From NCBI RefSeq assembly GCF_000478275.1, contig NZ_ASJB01000061.1, positions 62,001 through 126,000 on the forward strand: a DNA stretch of 64,000 bases. The letters run 5' to 3'. Position numbers and translations under genes: made by a program. Below are positions 16,200-25,037 of the stretch, one piece after another. Origin of the DNA: Amycolatopsis orientalis DSM 40040 = KCTC 9412. GTDB lineage: Bacteria; Actinomycetota; Actinomycetes; Mycobacteriales; Pseudonocardiaceae. The stretch's first letter is position 1. Every line of letters begins with the position of its first letter. The notes beneath the pieces were generated by a model. It saw only the letters and a list, made by a program, of their open reading frames with translations. It did not search any database and was not told the DNA's origin.

Positions 16200-17099
16200 T
16201 CAGAAGCCCAGGCGTCGCAACTGACGGGGATCGCGCTGCCACTCTTTGGCGACCTTGATGTGCAGGTCGAGGTAGACCTTCGAACCGAGAAGCCCCTCGA
16301 TCTGCTGCCGGGCACGAGCGCCGACGTCCTTCAGGCGCTCCCCCTTGTGCCCGAGGATGATGCCCTTCTGGCTCGGTCGTTCCACGTAAAGGAAGGCGTG
16401 GACATCGATCATGTCGTCCCTGCCCTCGTGCGGCAGCATTTCCTCGACGGTGACGGCGATCGAGTGCGGGAGTTCGTCCCGGACACCCTCCAGCGCGGCC
16501 TCGCGGATCAGCTCGGCGACCAGGGTCTGCTCGGGCTCGTCGGTGAGTTCGCCGCCCGGGTACAGCTGCGGTCCTTCGGGAAGGTGCCGCACCAGCAGGT
16601 CCGCGAGCGCGCCGACCTGGAAACCGTCCACAGCGGACACCGGGATCAGTTCGGCGAACTCCATGACCTCCTGCAGGGCGAGCAACTGCTCGGCGACCTG
16701 CTCGGGTTTCACGAGATCCGTTTTGGTGACGACGCCGATCACCGGGGTGCGCTTGGCGATCTTCTTCAGTTCGGCGGCGATGAACCGGTCACCGGGACCG
16801 ACCTTCTCGTTGGCGGGCACGCAAAGCCCGACAACGTCCACTTCGGACCATGTCGAATGGACGATGTCGTTGAGCCGCTCGCCCAGCAGCGTCCTCGGCC
16901 GGTGCAGTCCCGGGGTGTCGATGATGACCAGCTGGGCGTCGTCGCGGTGGACGATGCCGCGGATCGCGTGCCGGGTGGTCTGCGGTTTGCTGGAGGTGAT
17001 CGCCACCTTGCTGCCGACGAGTGCGTTGGTCAGCGTCGACTTGCCCGCGTTCGGCCGCCCGACGAAGCAGGCGAAGCCCGAGCGATGCGGTTCGGCCAT
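16200..17099 (-). CDS. era: GTPase Era
   Basis: 299-residue GTPase that binds the 3' end of 16S rRNA during small-subunit assembly. G1 is GRPNAGKST at about 9-17, G3 is DTPG, G4 is TKTD, and the C-terminal KH domain has GHKGERLKDVGARAR. The ATG overlaps the upstream stop by one base. The position in the phoH-ybeY-CBS-deaminase-era operon is typical for actinobacteria. Confidence 0.97.
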   Translation of the reverse strand: MAEPHRSGFACFVGRPNAGKSTLTNALVGSKVAITSSKPQTTRHAIRGIVHRDDAQLVIIDTPGLHRPRTLLGERLNDIVHSTWSEVDVVGLCVPANEKVGPGDRFIAAELKKIAKRTPVIGVVTKTDLVKPEQVAEQLLALQEVMEFAELIPVSAVDGFQVGALADLLVRHLPEGPQLYPGGELTDEPEQTLVAELIREAALEGVRDELPHSIAVTVEEMLPHEGRDDMIDVHAFLYVERPSQKGIILGHKGERLKDVGARARQQIEGLLGSKVYLDLHIKVAKEWQRDPRQLRRLGF

Positions 17100-17425
17100 C
17101 AGTTCAGCACCTTGCCGCTCGGATCGACCAGATAGATCGGGGCCTCTTCGGCGATGTCCCGCACCGCGTGCACGGACGATTCCTTGAGCAGACCCTCGGG
17201 GCTGACCACGACGGCCGCCTCGATTCCTTCGGCCCCACTCGAAACCGCGGCCGCGACGGCGGCCTGCAGCGCGGTGAGCTTGAAGGAAGGCTGATCGACC
17301 GTGCTCGCCGCGTAGGTGCGGCCGTCGGTGTCGCGGAGCGCGGCGCCTTCGGCGGCCTGGGTGCGGGCTCGCGCGGACCTGGCCAGGGTCACCAGCTTCT
17401 CGTCCTCGGCGTCCAGCTCAGGCAT
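17099..17425 (-). CDS. Cytidine-deaminase-fold protein lacking zinc ligands
   Basis: 108 residues aligned to the bacterial cytidine deaminase core: GRTYAASTVDQPSFKLTALQ stands where active enzymes have the CAE zinc/catalytic motif. SPEGLLKESSVHAVRDIAEE stands in place of the PCxxC motif. No Cys remains in the protein, so catalysis is not expected. ATG 17425 is chosen for its AGGAG 8 bases upstream. It is the counterpart of Rv2365c between the CBS protein and Era. A structural or ribosome-assembly role is a guess from context. Confidence 0.78.
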   Translation of the reverse strand: MPELDAEDEKLVTLARSARARTQAAEGAALRDTDGRTYAASTVDQPSFKLTALQAAVAAAVSSGAEGIEAAVVVSPEGLLKESSVHAVRDIAEEAPIYLVDPSGKVLN

Positions 17426-18770
17426 GTTCGACACTCCTGTCACTTTCATCGGGCTGCGGGACGCGGGTACGGCGCCTGCCCTGGGCAGCGTCGGTCACCG
17501 CGTCCGCGTCGGCGGGGTGGACGACCACCGTGGTGATCCGCATCCGCCCGCGCCGGTCCTTACCACCTTCGGCGAACAGCCGAAGTCCGGCGACCTCGGC
17601 TTCGGCCCCCGGCAGCGGGACCCTACCCAGTCGCTCGGCGAGCAGCCCGCCCACGGTCTCCACGTCGTGGTCTTCGAGGTCGATCCCGAACAGTTCGCCC
17701 AGGTCGTCGATCGAGAGCCGGGACGAGACGCGGACCGCGCCGCTTTCGAGTTCTTCGACCTCGGGGCGTTCGTCGGTGTCGGATTCGTCGGTGATCTCGC
17801 CGACGATCTCCTCGAGGATGTCCTCGATGGTGAGCAGGCCCGCGGTGCCGCCGTACTCGTCGACCGCGATCGCCATGTGGTTGTGGGAGACCTGCATCTC
17901 CTTGAGCAGTTCGTCGAGCCGCTTCGAGTCCGGCACGAAACTCGCCGGGTTCATCAGCTCCTCGACCAGGCGCTGCGGACCGCCCTCGGCCATGTAGGCG
18001 GGCATGAGGTCCTTGATGTTGACGACGCCCGCGACGTCGTCGACGGATTCGCCGATCACCGGCAGCCGGGTGAACCCGGTGCGCAGGGCCAGCGCGAGCG
18101 CCTGGCGCACGGTCTTCTCGTGCTCGATCCAGACGATCTCGGTACGCGGGACCATGACCTCGCGCGCGACGGTGTCGCCGAGTTCGAACACCGAGTGGAT
18201 CATCTCGCGTTCGGATTCCTCGACGACGCCGCGCTCCTGGGCGAGGTCGACCAGTTCACGCAGTTCGACTTCGGAGGTGAACGGGCCTTCGCGGAAACCG
18301 CGGCCCGGGGTGATTGCGTTACCGAGGACGATCAGCAGCCTGCTGAGCGGGCCGAGGATCGAACCGAGGACGCGGACCGGGCCCGCGACGACCAGGCCGA
18401 TCCGGTACGGATGCTGGCGGCCGAGGGTGCGCGGGCCGACGCCGATGAGCACGTAGCTCACCACGACCATCACGCCCGCGGCGACGACGATGGCGAGCCA
18501 CAGCGGCTCGATCCAGCCGAGGATGTCGACGGTGACCAGCACGGTGGCGGTCAGCTCGCAGGTCATCCGCAGCAGCAGGATCAGGTTGATGTGGCGGCGG
18601 CGTTCGGTGATGACCAACGCGAGCTGGCGCGCCCCCGGCCTGCCCATCCGGACCAGGCCGTCGGCGCGGGCCTTGGAGACCGTGCTGACCGCGGCGTCGG
18701 CGGCCGCGAACACCCCGGCGAGCAGGATCAGCGCGATGGCGATGACCAGCAGGGCCGTGGGACTACCCAT
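17418..18770 (-). CDS. Hemolysin-family CNNM/CBS-domain membrane protein (CorC/HlyC type)
   Basis: 450 residues: a DUF21/CNNM membrane domain (about 1-190), two CBS domains beginning around REVMVPRTEIVWIEHEKTV, and a C-terminal CorC_HlyC domain (about 345-425). The family is linked to Mg/Co transport or tolerance. It overlaps the deaminase-like gene by 8 bases and corresponds to Rv2366c. Confidence 0.92.
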   Translation of the reverse strand: MGSPTALLVIAIALILLAGVFAAADAAVSTVSKARADGLVRMGRPGARQLALVITERRRHINLILLLRMTCELTATVLVTVDILGWIEPLWLAIVVAAGVMVVVSYVLIGVGPRTLGRQHPYRIGLVVAGPVRVLGSILGPLSRLLIVLGNAITPGRGFREGPFTSEVELRELVDLAQERGVVEESEREMIHSVFELGDTVAREVMVPRTEIVWIEHEKTVRQALALALRTGFTRLPVIGESVDDVAGVVNIKDLMPAYMAEGGPQRLVEELMNPASFVPDSKRLDELLKEMQVSHNHMAIAVDEYGGTAGLLTIEDILEEIVGEITDESDTDERPEVEELESGAVRVSSRLSIDDLGELFGIDLEDHDVETVGGLLAERLGRVPLPGAEAEVAGLRLFAEGGKDRRGRMRITTVVVHPADADAVTDAAQGRRRTRVPQPDESDRSVEHA

Positions 18771-18783
18771 GTCAGCGAACCGC

Positions 18784-19338
18784 CTAGGCGGGAGGTTCGT
18801 CGGCGGGCACGGCGTCGAGCCCGGCGGTGCCGAGGAGCCTGTCGTCCGCGGTGCGCTGCGCGTCGCGCCGGTTCACCGCGGCCACGGCCGCCTGGAACTC
18901 GCCGAGGATCCGCTTCTGCAACCCGAACATCTCGCGTTCCTCGGCGGGCTCGGCGTGGTCGTAGCCGAGCAGGTGCAGGACGCCGTGCGTGGTGAGCAGG
19001 TGCAGCTCGTCCATCAGCGCGTGCCCGGCCGTCTTGGCCTGGTCTTTCGCGAACGCCGGGCAGAGCACGATGTCGCCGAGCAGCGCGGGGGACGCGTCCG
19101 GCGCGTCCGGGCGGCGCGACGAGTCGAGCTCGTCCATCGGGAAGGCCATCACGTCGGTGGGACCGGGCAGGTCCATCCACCGTTCGTGCAGATCCTCCAT
19201 CACCTCGAGGGTGACGAGCAGGATGGACAGCTCGGCGAGCGGGCTGACCTCCATCTTGTCGAGCGCGAACCGGGCGGCCGACACGATCGAACTCTCGTCG
19301 ACGTTGACGCCCGATTCGTTGGCGATCTCGATGCTCAT
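18784..19338 (-). CDS. ybeY: Endoribonuclease YbeY
   Basis: 184-residue metal-dependent RNase for 16S rRNA 3' maturation and ribosome quality control. The zinc motif HGVLHLLGYDH sits at about 117-127, after the conserved GPTDVMAFPMDE and LLGDIVLC blocks. ATG 19338 overlaps the phoH stop (ATGA). The tail of about 35 residues past the core is variable. Confidence 0.95.
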   Translation of the reverse strand: MSIEIANESGVNVDESSIVSAARFALDKMEVSPLAELSILLVTLEVMEDLHERWMDLPGPTDVMAFPMDELDSSRRPDAPDASPALLGDIVLCPAFAKDQAKTAGHALMDELHLLTTHGVLHLLGYDHAEPAEEREMFGLQKRILGEFQAAVAAVNRRDAQRTADDRLLGTAGLDAVPADEPPA

Positions 19339-20420
19339 GAACGCCGCTGCCCTTTCCAGCCGTTGCTCTTGTCCTGGCTGTCCTGCAGGGCCTGCCACTT
19401 CTCGTACGCGTCGACGATGTCGCCGACGAGCTTGTGCCGCACCACGTCCTGGCTGGTGAGCTGGGCGAAGTGGAGGTCGTCGACGCCGTCGAGGATGTCC
19501 TTGACCACGCGCAGGCCGCTCTTCTGGCCGTTGGGGAGGTCGACCTGGGTGACGTCGCCGGTGACGACGATCTTCGCGCCGAACCCGAGCCGGGTGAGGA
19601 ACATCTTCATCTGTTCCGGCGTGGTGTTCTGCGCCTCGTCGAGGATGATGAAGGCGTCGTTGAGGGTGCGGCCGCGCATGTACGCGAGCGGCGCGATCTC
19701 GATGGTGCCCGCCTGCATCAGCCGGGGGATCGACTCGGGTTCGACCATGTCGTGCAGCGCGTCGTAGAGCGGGCGCAGGTACGGGTCGATCTTCTCGTTG
19801 AGCGTGCCCGGCAGGTAGCCGAGGCGCTCACCGGCTTCGACCGCGGGCCGGGTCAGCACGATGCGGGTGACCTGCTTCGCCTGCAGCGCCTGCACGGCCT
19901 TGGCCATGGCGAGGTACGTCTTGCCGGTACCGGCGGGGCCGATGCCGAAGACGATCGTGTGCTTGTCGATCGCGTCGACGTAGCGCTTCTGGTTGAGCGT
20001 CTTGGGCCGGATCGTCTTGCCGCGCCGGGAGATGATGTTCATGCTCAGCACTTCGGCCGGTGACTCGTGGTCACCGGTGGAGAGCATGCCGACGGTGCGG
20101 CGGACGGTGGCCGGGTCGACCTGCTGGCCGCGGCCGGCGAGCGTCACGAGTTCGGCGAAGACACGTTCGGCGAAGGCGACGTCGGCGGGTGCGCCGGTCA
20201 GGGTGACCTCGTTGCCCCGGACGTGGACGTCGGCGGCGAGGAGTTCCTCGGCGACGCGGAGGTTTTCGTCCCTTGAGCCGAGCAGGCTGAGCGCGGCGGC
20301 GTCGGGGATGGGGAATCGGGACTGGGCCGCTTCGGTGACGGTGGCCTCGTCGGCCTTGGTCGCGGTGACGTCCGCGGGAACGTCGGGTCGGGCGGCTTCA
20401 CCCGGTACGGTTCCGGCCAC
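19335..20420 (-). CDS. phoH: PhoH-family ATPase
   Basis: 361 residues with an N-terminal KH-like region, then a P-loop ATPase: Walker A GPAGTGKTYL, Walker B AFIILDEAQNTT and the VTGDVTQVDLP block. PhoH-like proteins are cytoplasmic ATPases linked to RNA metabolism. The GTG start (20420) follows a 114-base gap to the HIT gene. It heads the ybeY-CBS-deaminase-era operon. Confidence 0.93.
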   Translation of the reverse strand: MAGTVPGEAARPDVPADVTATKADEATVTEAAQSRFPIPDAAALSLLGSRDENLRVAEELLAADVHVRGNEVTLTGAPADVAFAERVFAELVTLAGRGQQVDPATVRRTVGMLSTGDHESPAEVLSMNIISRRGKTIRPKTLNQKRYVDAIDKHTIVFGIGPAGTGKTYLAMAKAVQALQAKQVTRIVLTRPAVEAGERLGYLPGTLNEKIDPYLRPLYDALHDMVEPESIPRLMQAGTIEIAPLAYMRGRTLNDAFIILDEAQNTTPEQMKMFLTRLGFGAKIVVTGDVTQVDLPNGQKSGLRVVKDILDGVDDLHFAQLTSQDVVRHKLVGDIVDAYEKWQALQDSQDKSNGWKGQRRS

Positions 20421-20534
20421 GTGGCCTCGGGCCTACTTCCTGCGCTTACGCTGCGATTTTCAACGACAGTGACAAGGTCGATGCTACTGGTTGCGGGTGG
20501 CGGCACGCAGTCCGGTTTCTCCTGGCCGCGCGCT

Positions 20535-20885
20535 TCAGCGCCCGAAATGCCCCAGCTGCTCGCCGCCGAGCACGTGCGCGTGCACGTGGAAGACGGTCTG
20601 CCCGGCGTCACGGTCGGTGTTGAACACCACCCGGTAGCCGGTTTCGGCGATCCCCTCCAGCTCGGCGACCTTCTTGGCGGCCGCCGCCACGTCGGCGAGC
20701 AACTGCGGGTCGGCGGAGGCGAGGTCGGCCAGGTTCCGGTAGCGCTTCTTCGGCACCACGAGCACATGTACCCGGGCCTGCGGCGCTATGTCCCGGAACG
20801 CATACGTCGTCTCGTCCTCGTACACCTTCTCGGACGGGATCTCGCCCGCGATGATCCGCTCGAACAACGTCTCCGCGTCACTCAT
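20535..20885 (-). CDS. HIT-family nucleotide-binding protein (HINT type)
   Basis: 116 residues. The histidine triad HVHAHVLGG is near the C-terminus, and DIAPQARVHVLVVPKKRY lies in the middle, typical of HINT purine-nucleoside phosphoramidases. ATG overlaps the TetR stop (ATGA), so it is translated with the regulator. Confidence 0.92.
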   Translation of the reverse strand: MSDAETLFERIIAGEIPSEKVYEDETTYAFRDIAPQARVHVLVVPKKRYRNLADLASADPQLLADVAAAAKKVAELEGIAETGYRVVFNTDRDAGQTVFHVHAHVLGGEQLGHFGR

Positions 20886-21481
20886 TCCTTCACCCTAACG
20901 TCGCGGTTGGTCTCGGTGGTGATGTGCTCGAACAAACCGGCCTGGACGCGGGTGCGGACCCCTTCGGCCCACGGCTCGTCGAGCTCGCCGACGTCGAGGG
21001 CGGCCACGTTGTTGAGAAGCATGCCGAAGGCCAGGAACGATTTCACCGTCACCGGATCGAGTTTCGCGGCGCCCGCGACCGTGTCCCACATCCGGGCGAA
21101 CCGCGTCCGCACGAACTCGCGGACCTCACTGTCCCCGCACGCCGCGAATCCCTGCAGCTGCAGCAAAAGCGTCGTCCGGTCCGACAGCAGCCCGTAGTAC
21201 TCCGCACCCATCCGCGAAAGCGCGTCGAGTCCCTCACACCCCTCGGCGGCCCTCGCCATCCCCTCACTGAACCGGTCGAACGCCGCCCCCACCACCGCCA
21301 GGAACAACGCCTTCTTGGTCCCGAACATCCGGAACACATACGCCTGCGTGATCCCCGCCTCACGCGCGATGGCCTCCACCGACGCCCCGTGCAGCCCGTG
21401 CCCCGCGAACTCCCCCGCCGCGACCCTCAGCACCTGAGCCCGCCGCTCCGCCCCGCTCATCCGCCCCGCCCGGTTCACCAC
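20882..21481 (-). CDS. TetR-family regulator
   Basis: 199 residues with an N-terminal HTH (GLHGASVEAIAREAGITQAYVFRMFGTKKALF) and an effector domain of the TetR_C type. Tandem GTG codons at 21481 and an ATG at 21460 are alternative starts. The region upstream holds TTACCGCTCACTAA-like and GTTA(N7)TAAC dyads that could be operators. Ligand unknown. Confidence 0.88.
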   Translation of the reverse strand: MVNRAGRMSGAERRAQVLRVAAGEFAGHGLHGASVEAIAREAGITQAYVFRMFGTKKALFLAVVGAAFDRFSEGMARAAEGCEGLDALSRMGAEYYGLLSDRTTLLLQLQGFAACGDSEVREFVRTRFARMWDTVAGAAKLDPVTVKSFLAFGMLLNNVAALDVGELDEPWAEGVRTRVQAGLFEHITTETNRDVRVKE

Positions 21482-21560
21482 CCCCCGAACTTACCGCTCA
21501 CTAACCACCAACCACACGCACCCGAGCCCCCACGCGCGGCGACAGCACGCGGTCGTGCCA

Positions 21561-21627
21561 GCCCGCTGTCCCCAATGCCACATTGGAGACACTGAGCGTC
21601 CCCAATGCCACATTGGGGACAGCGGGC
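21561..21627. repeat. Nested inverted repeat with two CCAATGCCACATTGG units
   Basis: Outer arms GCCCGCTGTCCCCAATG (21561-21577) and its exact complement (21611-21627). Inside are two direct copies of a 23-base dyad, 30 bases apart, differing by one base. It can fold as one long stem or two short ones. Possible terminator of the operon ending with rsmE. Confidence 0.7.
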
Positions 21628-21722
21628 CCGGGGCACTACGCGGAACCGCGCCGCGGCGCGGAATTCGGGGCGCGGCAATGAGCGAAGCGAACTCGCGAAG
21701 CCCCAAATGAAGATGCCGCGGC

Positions 21723-21751
21723 GCGGTGGACCCTGGGGGTCGGTCCACCGC
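21723..21751. repeat. Perfect 10-bp stem hairpin
   Basis: GCGGTGGACC (21723-21732) pairs with GGTCCACCGC (21742-21751) across a 9-base loop, with further GC pairing outside. Role unknown; within the non-coding stretch upstream of the TetR gene. Confidence 0.6.
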
Positions 21752-21922
21752 CGCCGCGGCTCCGCCGGACCGAGGGGGGAGGTGCCCGGCGGGGATTCAC
21801 GCGCGCGACCGGGCTTCATCCCCAGTGGCGCGCCGAAACCGTGTGTTGCGCGTCAGTTAACGAGAGTAACGGCTGTTTGCGTGATCGCGCCATAACTCGC
21901 CGCAAAATTGTGGGGTGTTTTT

Positions 21923-22675
21923 TCACTTCCAGCGGTCGGTGAGGACGCCGAGCGCGCCGAGGGCCACGGCCGCGGCGGTGGAGGTGCGTAACACGGTGGG
22001 GCCCAACCGGATGGCGGTCGCGCCGGCGTCGGTGAGGGTGGTGAGTTCTTCGTCGGTGATGCCGCCTTCGGGGCCGACGATGAGGAGGATGTCGCCTCGG
22101 GGCGGGAGTTCGATCTCGGTGAGCCGGGTGGTGATGCCGGATTCGAGGACCAGTGCGCGGGAAACGGTCTGGACGAGTTCGGCGAGTTCGCGGGTGTTCG
22201 CGGGTTCGGCGACTTCGGGGACGTGGGCGCGGCGGGCCTGTTTGGCGGCGGCGCGGGCGGTGGTGCGCCAGCGGGTGAGGGCTTTGTCGCCGCGGGTGCC
22301 TTCTTCCCAGCGGGCGACGCTGCGGGCGGCGCGCCAGGGGACGATCGCGTCGGCGCCGGCTTCGGTGGCGAGTTCGACGGCGAGTTCGCCGCGGTCGCCT
22401 TTGGCCAGTGCCTGGGCGACGATGACGCGCAGTGCGGGTGGTTCCTCGATCCAGTGTTCTTCGATGGCGAGGGTGAGTGCCGCGTCCCGGCCCGCTTGGA
22501 CGGCTTCGACGACGCAGCGCGCCATGCCGCCTTCGCCGTCGGAGAGCACGAGGTGTTCGCCGACGCGGAGCCGCCGGACGGTGGCGGCGTGCCGGGCTTC
22601 CTCGCCGTCGAGGGTGGTGCGCCCGGACGTGGGCAGTGCGGCGGCGAGGAAGACCGGCGGTGTCGTCTCGGGCAC
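21923..22675 (-). CDS. rsmE: 16S rRNA (uracil1498-N3)-methyltransferase RsmE
   Basis: 250-residue SPOUT methyltransferase. An N-terminal PUA-like part has EEARHAATVRRLRVGEHL. The knotted C-terminal SAM-binding domain has LLIVGPEGGITDEEL and IRLGPTVLRTSTAAAVAL, which are family signatures. It follows dnaJ by 3 bases in the hrcA-dnaJ-rsmE operon, as in mycobacteria. Confidence 0.96.
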   Translation of the reverse strand: MPETTPPVFLAAALPTSGRTTLDGEEARHAATVRRLRVGEHLVLSDGEGGMARCVVEAVQAGRDAALTLAIEEHWIEEPPALRVIVAQALAKGDRGELAVELATEAGADAIVPWRAARSVARWEEGTRGDKALTRWRTTARAAAKQARRAHVPEVAEPANTRELAELVQTVSRALVLESGITTRLTEIELPPRGDILLIVGPEGGITDEELTTLTDAGATAIRLGPTVLRTSTAAAVALGALGVLTDRWK

Positions 22676-22678
22676 GGG

Positions 22679-23845
22679 TTACCGGTGGTTCTTGGTGCGC
22701 AGCTTGGAGAACAGCCCGCCGGGTTTGGAACCGTTCGAGGAGAGCGAAGGGACGTCTTCGCCGCGCTGCTGGGCCAGTTCGACGAGGAGGTCGCGCTGGG
22801 CGTCGTCGAGTTTGGTCGGCACCACGACGTCGATGTGGACGTGCAGGTCGCCGCGGCCGTCGACGCGGCCGGAGGACCGCAGTCGCGGCATGCCCTTGGC
22901 GGTGAGCACGAGTTCGGTGGCGGGCTGGGTGCCCGGTTCGATGTCGAGTTCGTAGTCGCCGTCGATGAGGGTCTCGATGGGCACCGTGGCGCCGAGGGCG
23001 GCGGTGGTCATCGGGATGCGGAAGTTGCAGTGCAGGTCGTTGCCCTGACGGACGAACACCTCGTGCGGCGCCTCGTCGATCTCGACGTACAGGTCGCCGG
23101 CGGGGCCGCCGCCGGGGCCGACCTCACCCTGGCCGGACAGCCGGATGCGCATGCCGTCGCCGACGCCCGGCGGGATCTTGGCGGTGACGTTGCGGCGCGC
23201 GCGGACGCGGCCGTCGCCGCCGCACTGGCGGCAGGGGTCGGGGATGACCTCGCCGAAGCCGCGGCAGACCGGGCAGGGGCGGGCGGTGACGACCTGGCCG
23301 AGGAACGACCGCTGCACGGACTGGACCTCGCCGGCGCCGCCGCAGGTGTCGCAGGTCTTGGTGCCGGTGCCTTCGGCGGCGCCGGCACCGCGGCACAGGT
23401 CGCAGACGATGGCGGTGTCGACGGTGATCTCGCGGTCGACGCCGGTGGCGCATTCCTCCAGGGTCAGGCCCAGGCGGATGAGCGCGTCGGAACCGGGCTG
23501 CACGCGGCTGCGCGGGCCGCGGCCCCGGCCGCCGCCCCCTCCGGCGGCGCCGAAGAAGGCGTCCATGATGTCGCCGAGACCGCCGAAACCGGAGAACGGG
23601 TCGCCGCCGCCGGCCCCGCGTGCGCCGCTGTCCATCGGGTCGCCGCCGAGGTCGACGACCTTGCGCTTCTGCGGATCCGACAGCACCTCGTAGGCGGTGG
23701 TCACCTCGCCGAAGCGATGCTGGGCGTCCTCCGACGGGTTGACGTCGGGGTGCAGTTCACGGGCCAGTTTGCGATACGCGCGCTTGATCTCCTGATCCGT
23801 CGCGTTCTTCGCAACCCCGAGAATGCCGTAATAGTCCCTCGCCAC
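22679..23845 (-). CDS. dnaJ: Molecular chaperone DnaJ (DnaJ2 type)
   Basis: 388-residue Hsp40. J domain with HPD at 32-34, Gly-rich linker (about 75-110), four CxxCxGxG zinc repeats (CDLCRGAG, CDTCGGAG, CPVCRGFG, CRQCGGDG) and the C-terminal substrate-binding domains. Its place after hrcA identifies it as the second actinobacterial DnaJ (M. tuberculosis Rv2373c) and not the dnaK-operon copy. Confidence 0.96.
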   Translation of the reverse strand: MARDYYGILGVAKNATDQEIKRAYRKLARELHPDVNPSEDAQHRFGEVTTAYEVLSDPQKRKVVDLGGDPMDSGARGAGGGDPFSGFGGLGDIMDAFFGAAGGGGGRGRGPRSRVQPGSDALIRLGLTLEECATGVDREITVDTAIVCDLCRGAGAAEGTGTKTCDTCGGAGEVQSVQRSFLGQVVTARPCPVCRGFGEVIPDPCRQCGGDGRVRARRNVTAKIPPGVGDGMRIRLSGQGEVGPGGGPAGDLYVEIDEAPHEVFVRQGNDLHCNFRIPMTTAALGATVPIETLIDGDYELDIEPGTQPATELVLTAKGMPRLRSSGRVDGRGDLHVHIDVVVPTKLDDAQRDLLVELAQQRGEDVPSLSSNGSKPGGLFSKLRTKNHR

Positions 23846-23887
23846 CGTCTTCGCCTTCTCCTTCTGACTTCGACCTCAACGCCGCGT

Positions 23888-24919
23888 TCAGCGGCCGGAG
23901 AGGATCTGCCCCACGTAGTTCGCCACCGCGCGCACCGCGGCGATGGTGTTCGGGTAGTCCATCCTGGTCGGCCCGACGACGCCCATCCCGCCCAGCAGCA
24001 TGTCGTCCATGCCGTAGCCGATGGACACCACCGAGGTGCTGCGCATCTGCTCGTCCTCATTTTCCTCACCGATGCGCACGGTGACCGCACCGGGGTTGCG
24101 GGCGGCCGCGAGGAGCTTGAGCACGATGACCTGCTCCTCGAGCGCCTCCAGTACCTGCCGGAGCGATCCCGGGAAGTCCGAGACGTTGCGGGTGAGGTTC
24201 GCCGTACCGCCCAGCACCAGCCGTTCTTCGGGATGCTCGACCAGCGATTCCACCAGCACGGTACAGACGCGGGTGAGGCTGTCGCGCAGGTCGCCCGGCG
24301 ACTTCTCGGGCAGTTCGGCGACGGAGGCGGCGGCCTCGGACAGCCTGCGGCCCGCGAGCGCGCCGTTCAGCACCGTGCGCAGTCTGCCGACGTTCTCCTC
24401 GGTGATGACGTCGCCGAGGTCGACGGTGCGCTGGTCGACACGGCCGGAGTCGGTGATCAGCACCAGCATCAGGCGGGCCGGGGTGAGCGGCACCACTTCG
24501 AGGTGGCGCACCGCGGAGTTGGTCATCATCGGGTACTGGATGACCGCGACCTGCCTGGTCAGCTGCGCGAGCAGCCGGACGGACCGGCGCAGCACGTCGT
24601 CGACGTCGGTCCCGCTGTCGAGGAAGGCCGTGATGGCGCGGCGTTCGGCCGCGCTCAGGGGTTTGACCTCGGCGATCCGGTCGACGAACAGCCGGTAGCC
24701 CTTGTCGGTGGGAATGCGGCCCGCGCTGGTGTGGGGCTGTGTGATGTAGCCCTCTTCCTCCAGTGCGGCCATGTCGTTGCGCACCGTGGCGCTCGACACA
24801 CCGAGATTGTGCCGGTCGACGATCGCCTTGGAACCGACAGGCTCCTGGTTGGACACGTAGTCGGCGACGATCGCGCGCAGCACTTCGAAGCGGCGCTCTT
24901 CCGCGTTGGCCACCTGCAC
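23888..24919 (-). CDS. hrcA: Heat-inducible repressor HrcA
   Basis: 343-residue repressor of chaperone genes. An N-terminal winged helix (RRFEVLRAIVADYVSNQEPVG, then GVSSATVRNDMAALEEEGYI) precedes the GAF-like and dimerisation domains; the end is MGVVGPTRMDYPNTIAAV. First gene of hrcA-dnaJ-rsmE. I found no CIRCE element (TTAGCACTC-N9-GAGTGCTAA) in the 60 bases upstream, only a short CTCGT-N7-ACGAG dyad, so its targets probably lie elsewhere. Confidence 0.96.
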   Translation of the reverse strand: MQVANAEERRFEVLRAIVADYVSNQEPVGSKAIVDRHNLGVSSATVRNDMAALEEEGYITQPHTSAGRIPTDKGYRLFVDRIAEVKPLSAAERRAITAFLDSGTDVDDVLRRSVRLLAQLTRQVAVIQYPMMTNSAVRHLEVVPLTPARLMLVLITDSGRVDQRTVDLGDVITEENVGRLRTVLNGALAGRRLSEAAASVAELPEKSPGDLRDSLTRVCTVLVESLVEHPEERLVLGGTANLTRNVSDFPGSLRQVLEALEEQVIVLKLLAAARNPGAVTVRIGEENEDEQMRSTSVVSIGYGMDDMLLGGMGVVGPTRMDYPNTIAAVRAVANYVGQILSGR

Positions 24920-24978
24920 CTCCCTCGGCTCGTCCTCACAACGAGTTTACGGAAGGAGGAGTGTCCAGGGGTAAAGGC

Positions 24979-25024
24979 CTCGTGAGTGGTAATGACGGTT
25001 AGAACCGTCATTACCACTCACGAG
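24979..25024. repeat. 46-bp perfect palindrome, dispersed family I, copy 2
   Basis: Same 22-base arms as the copy at 3361, with an AG loop. It lies between the hrcA promoter side and the 3' end of mmsA, 14 bases beyond the mmsA stop. Confidence 0.9.
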
Positions 25025-25037
25025 CGGCCTGCGGACC

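Larger units (their letters stand above)
21482..21922. other. 441-base hairpin-rich non-coding region
   Basis: No convincing gene. It contains two GTCCCCAATG-CCA-CATTGG(A/G)GAC dyads (21568-21590, 21598-21620) nested in longer arms, and a 16-bp GC palindrome (21646-21661). It also has a 10-bp stem hairpin (21723-21751) and a GTTA(N7)TAAC dyad (21856-21870). It separates rsmE from the TetR-HIT pair on the same strand and must contain the rsmE-side terminator and the tetR promoter. Confidence 0.6.

Noticed and set aside
24920..24978. CIRCE element before hrcA
   Set aside because: The only dyad is CTCGT-N7-ACGAG; it lacks the TTAGCACTC/GAGTGCTAA arms.
22223..24985. 920-codon open frame on the plus strand across rsmE, dnaJ and hrcA
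   Set aside because: Antisense shadow of three well-recognised genes in GC-rich DNA; its translation is Arg/Gly/Ala/Asp-rich without domains.
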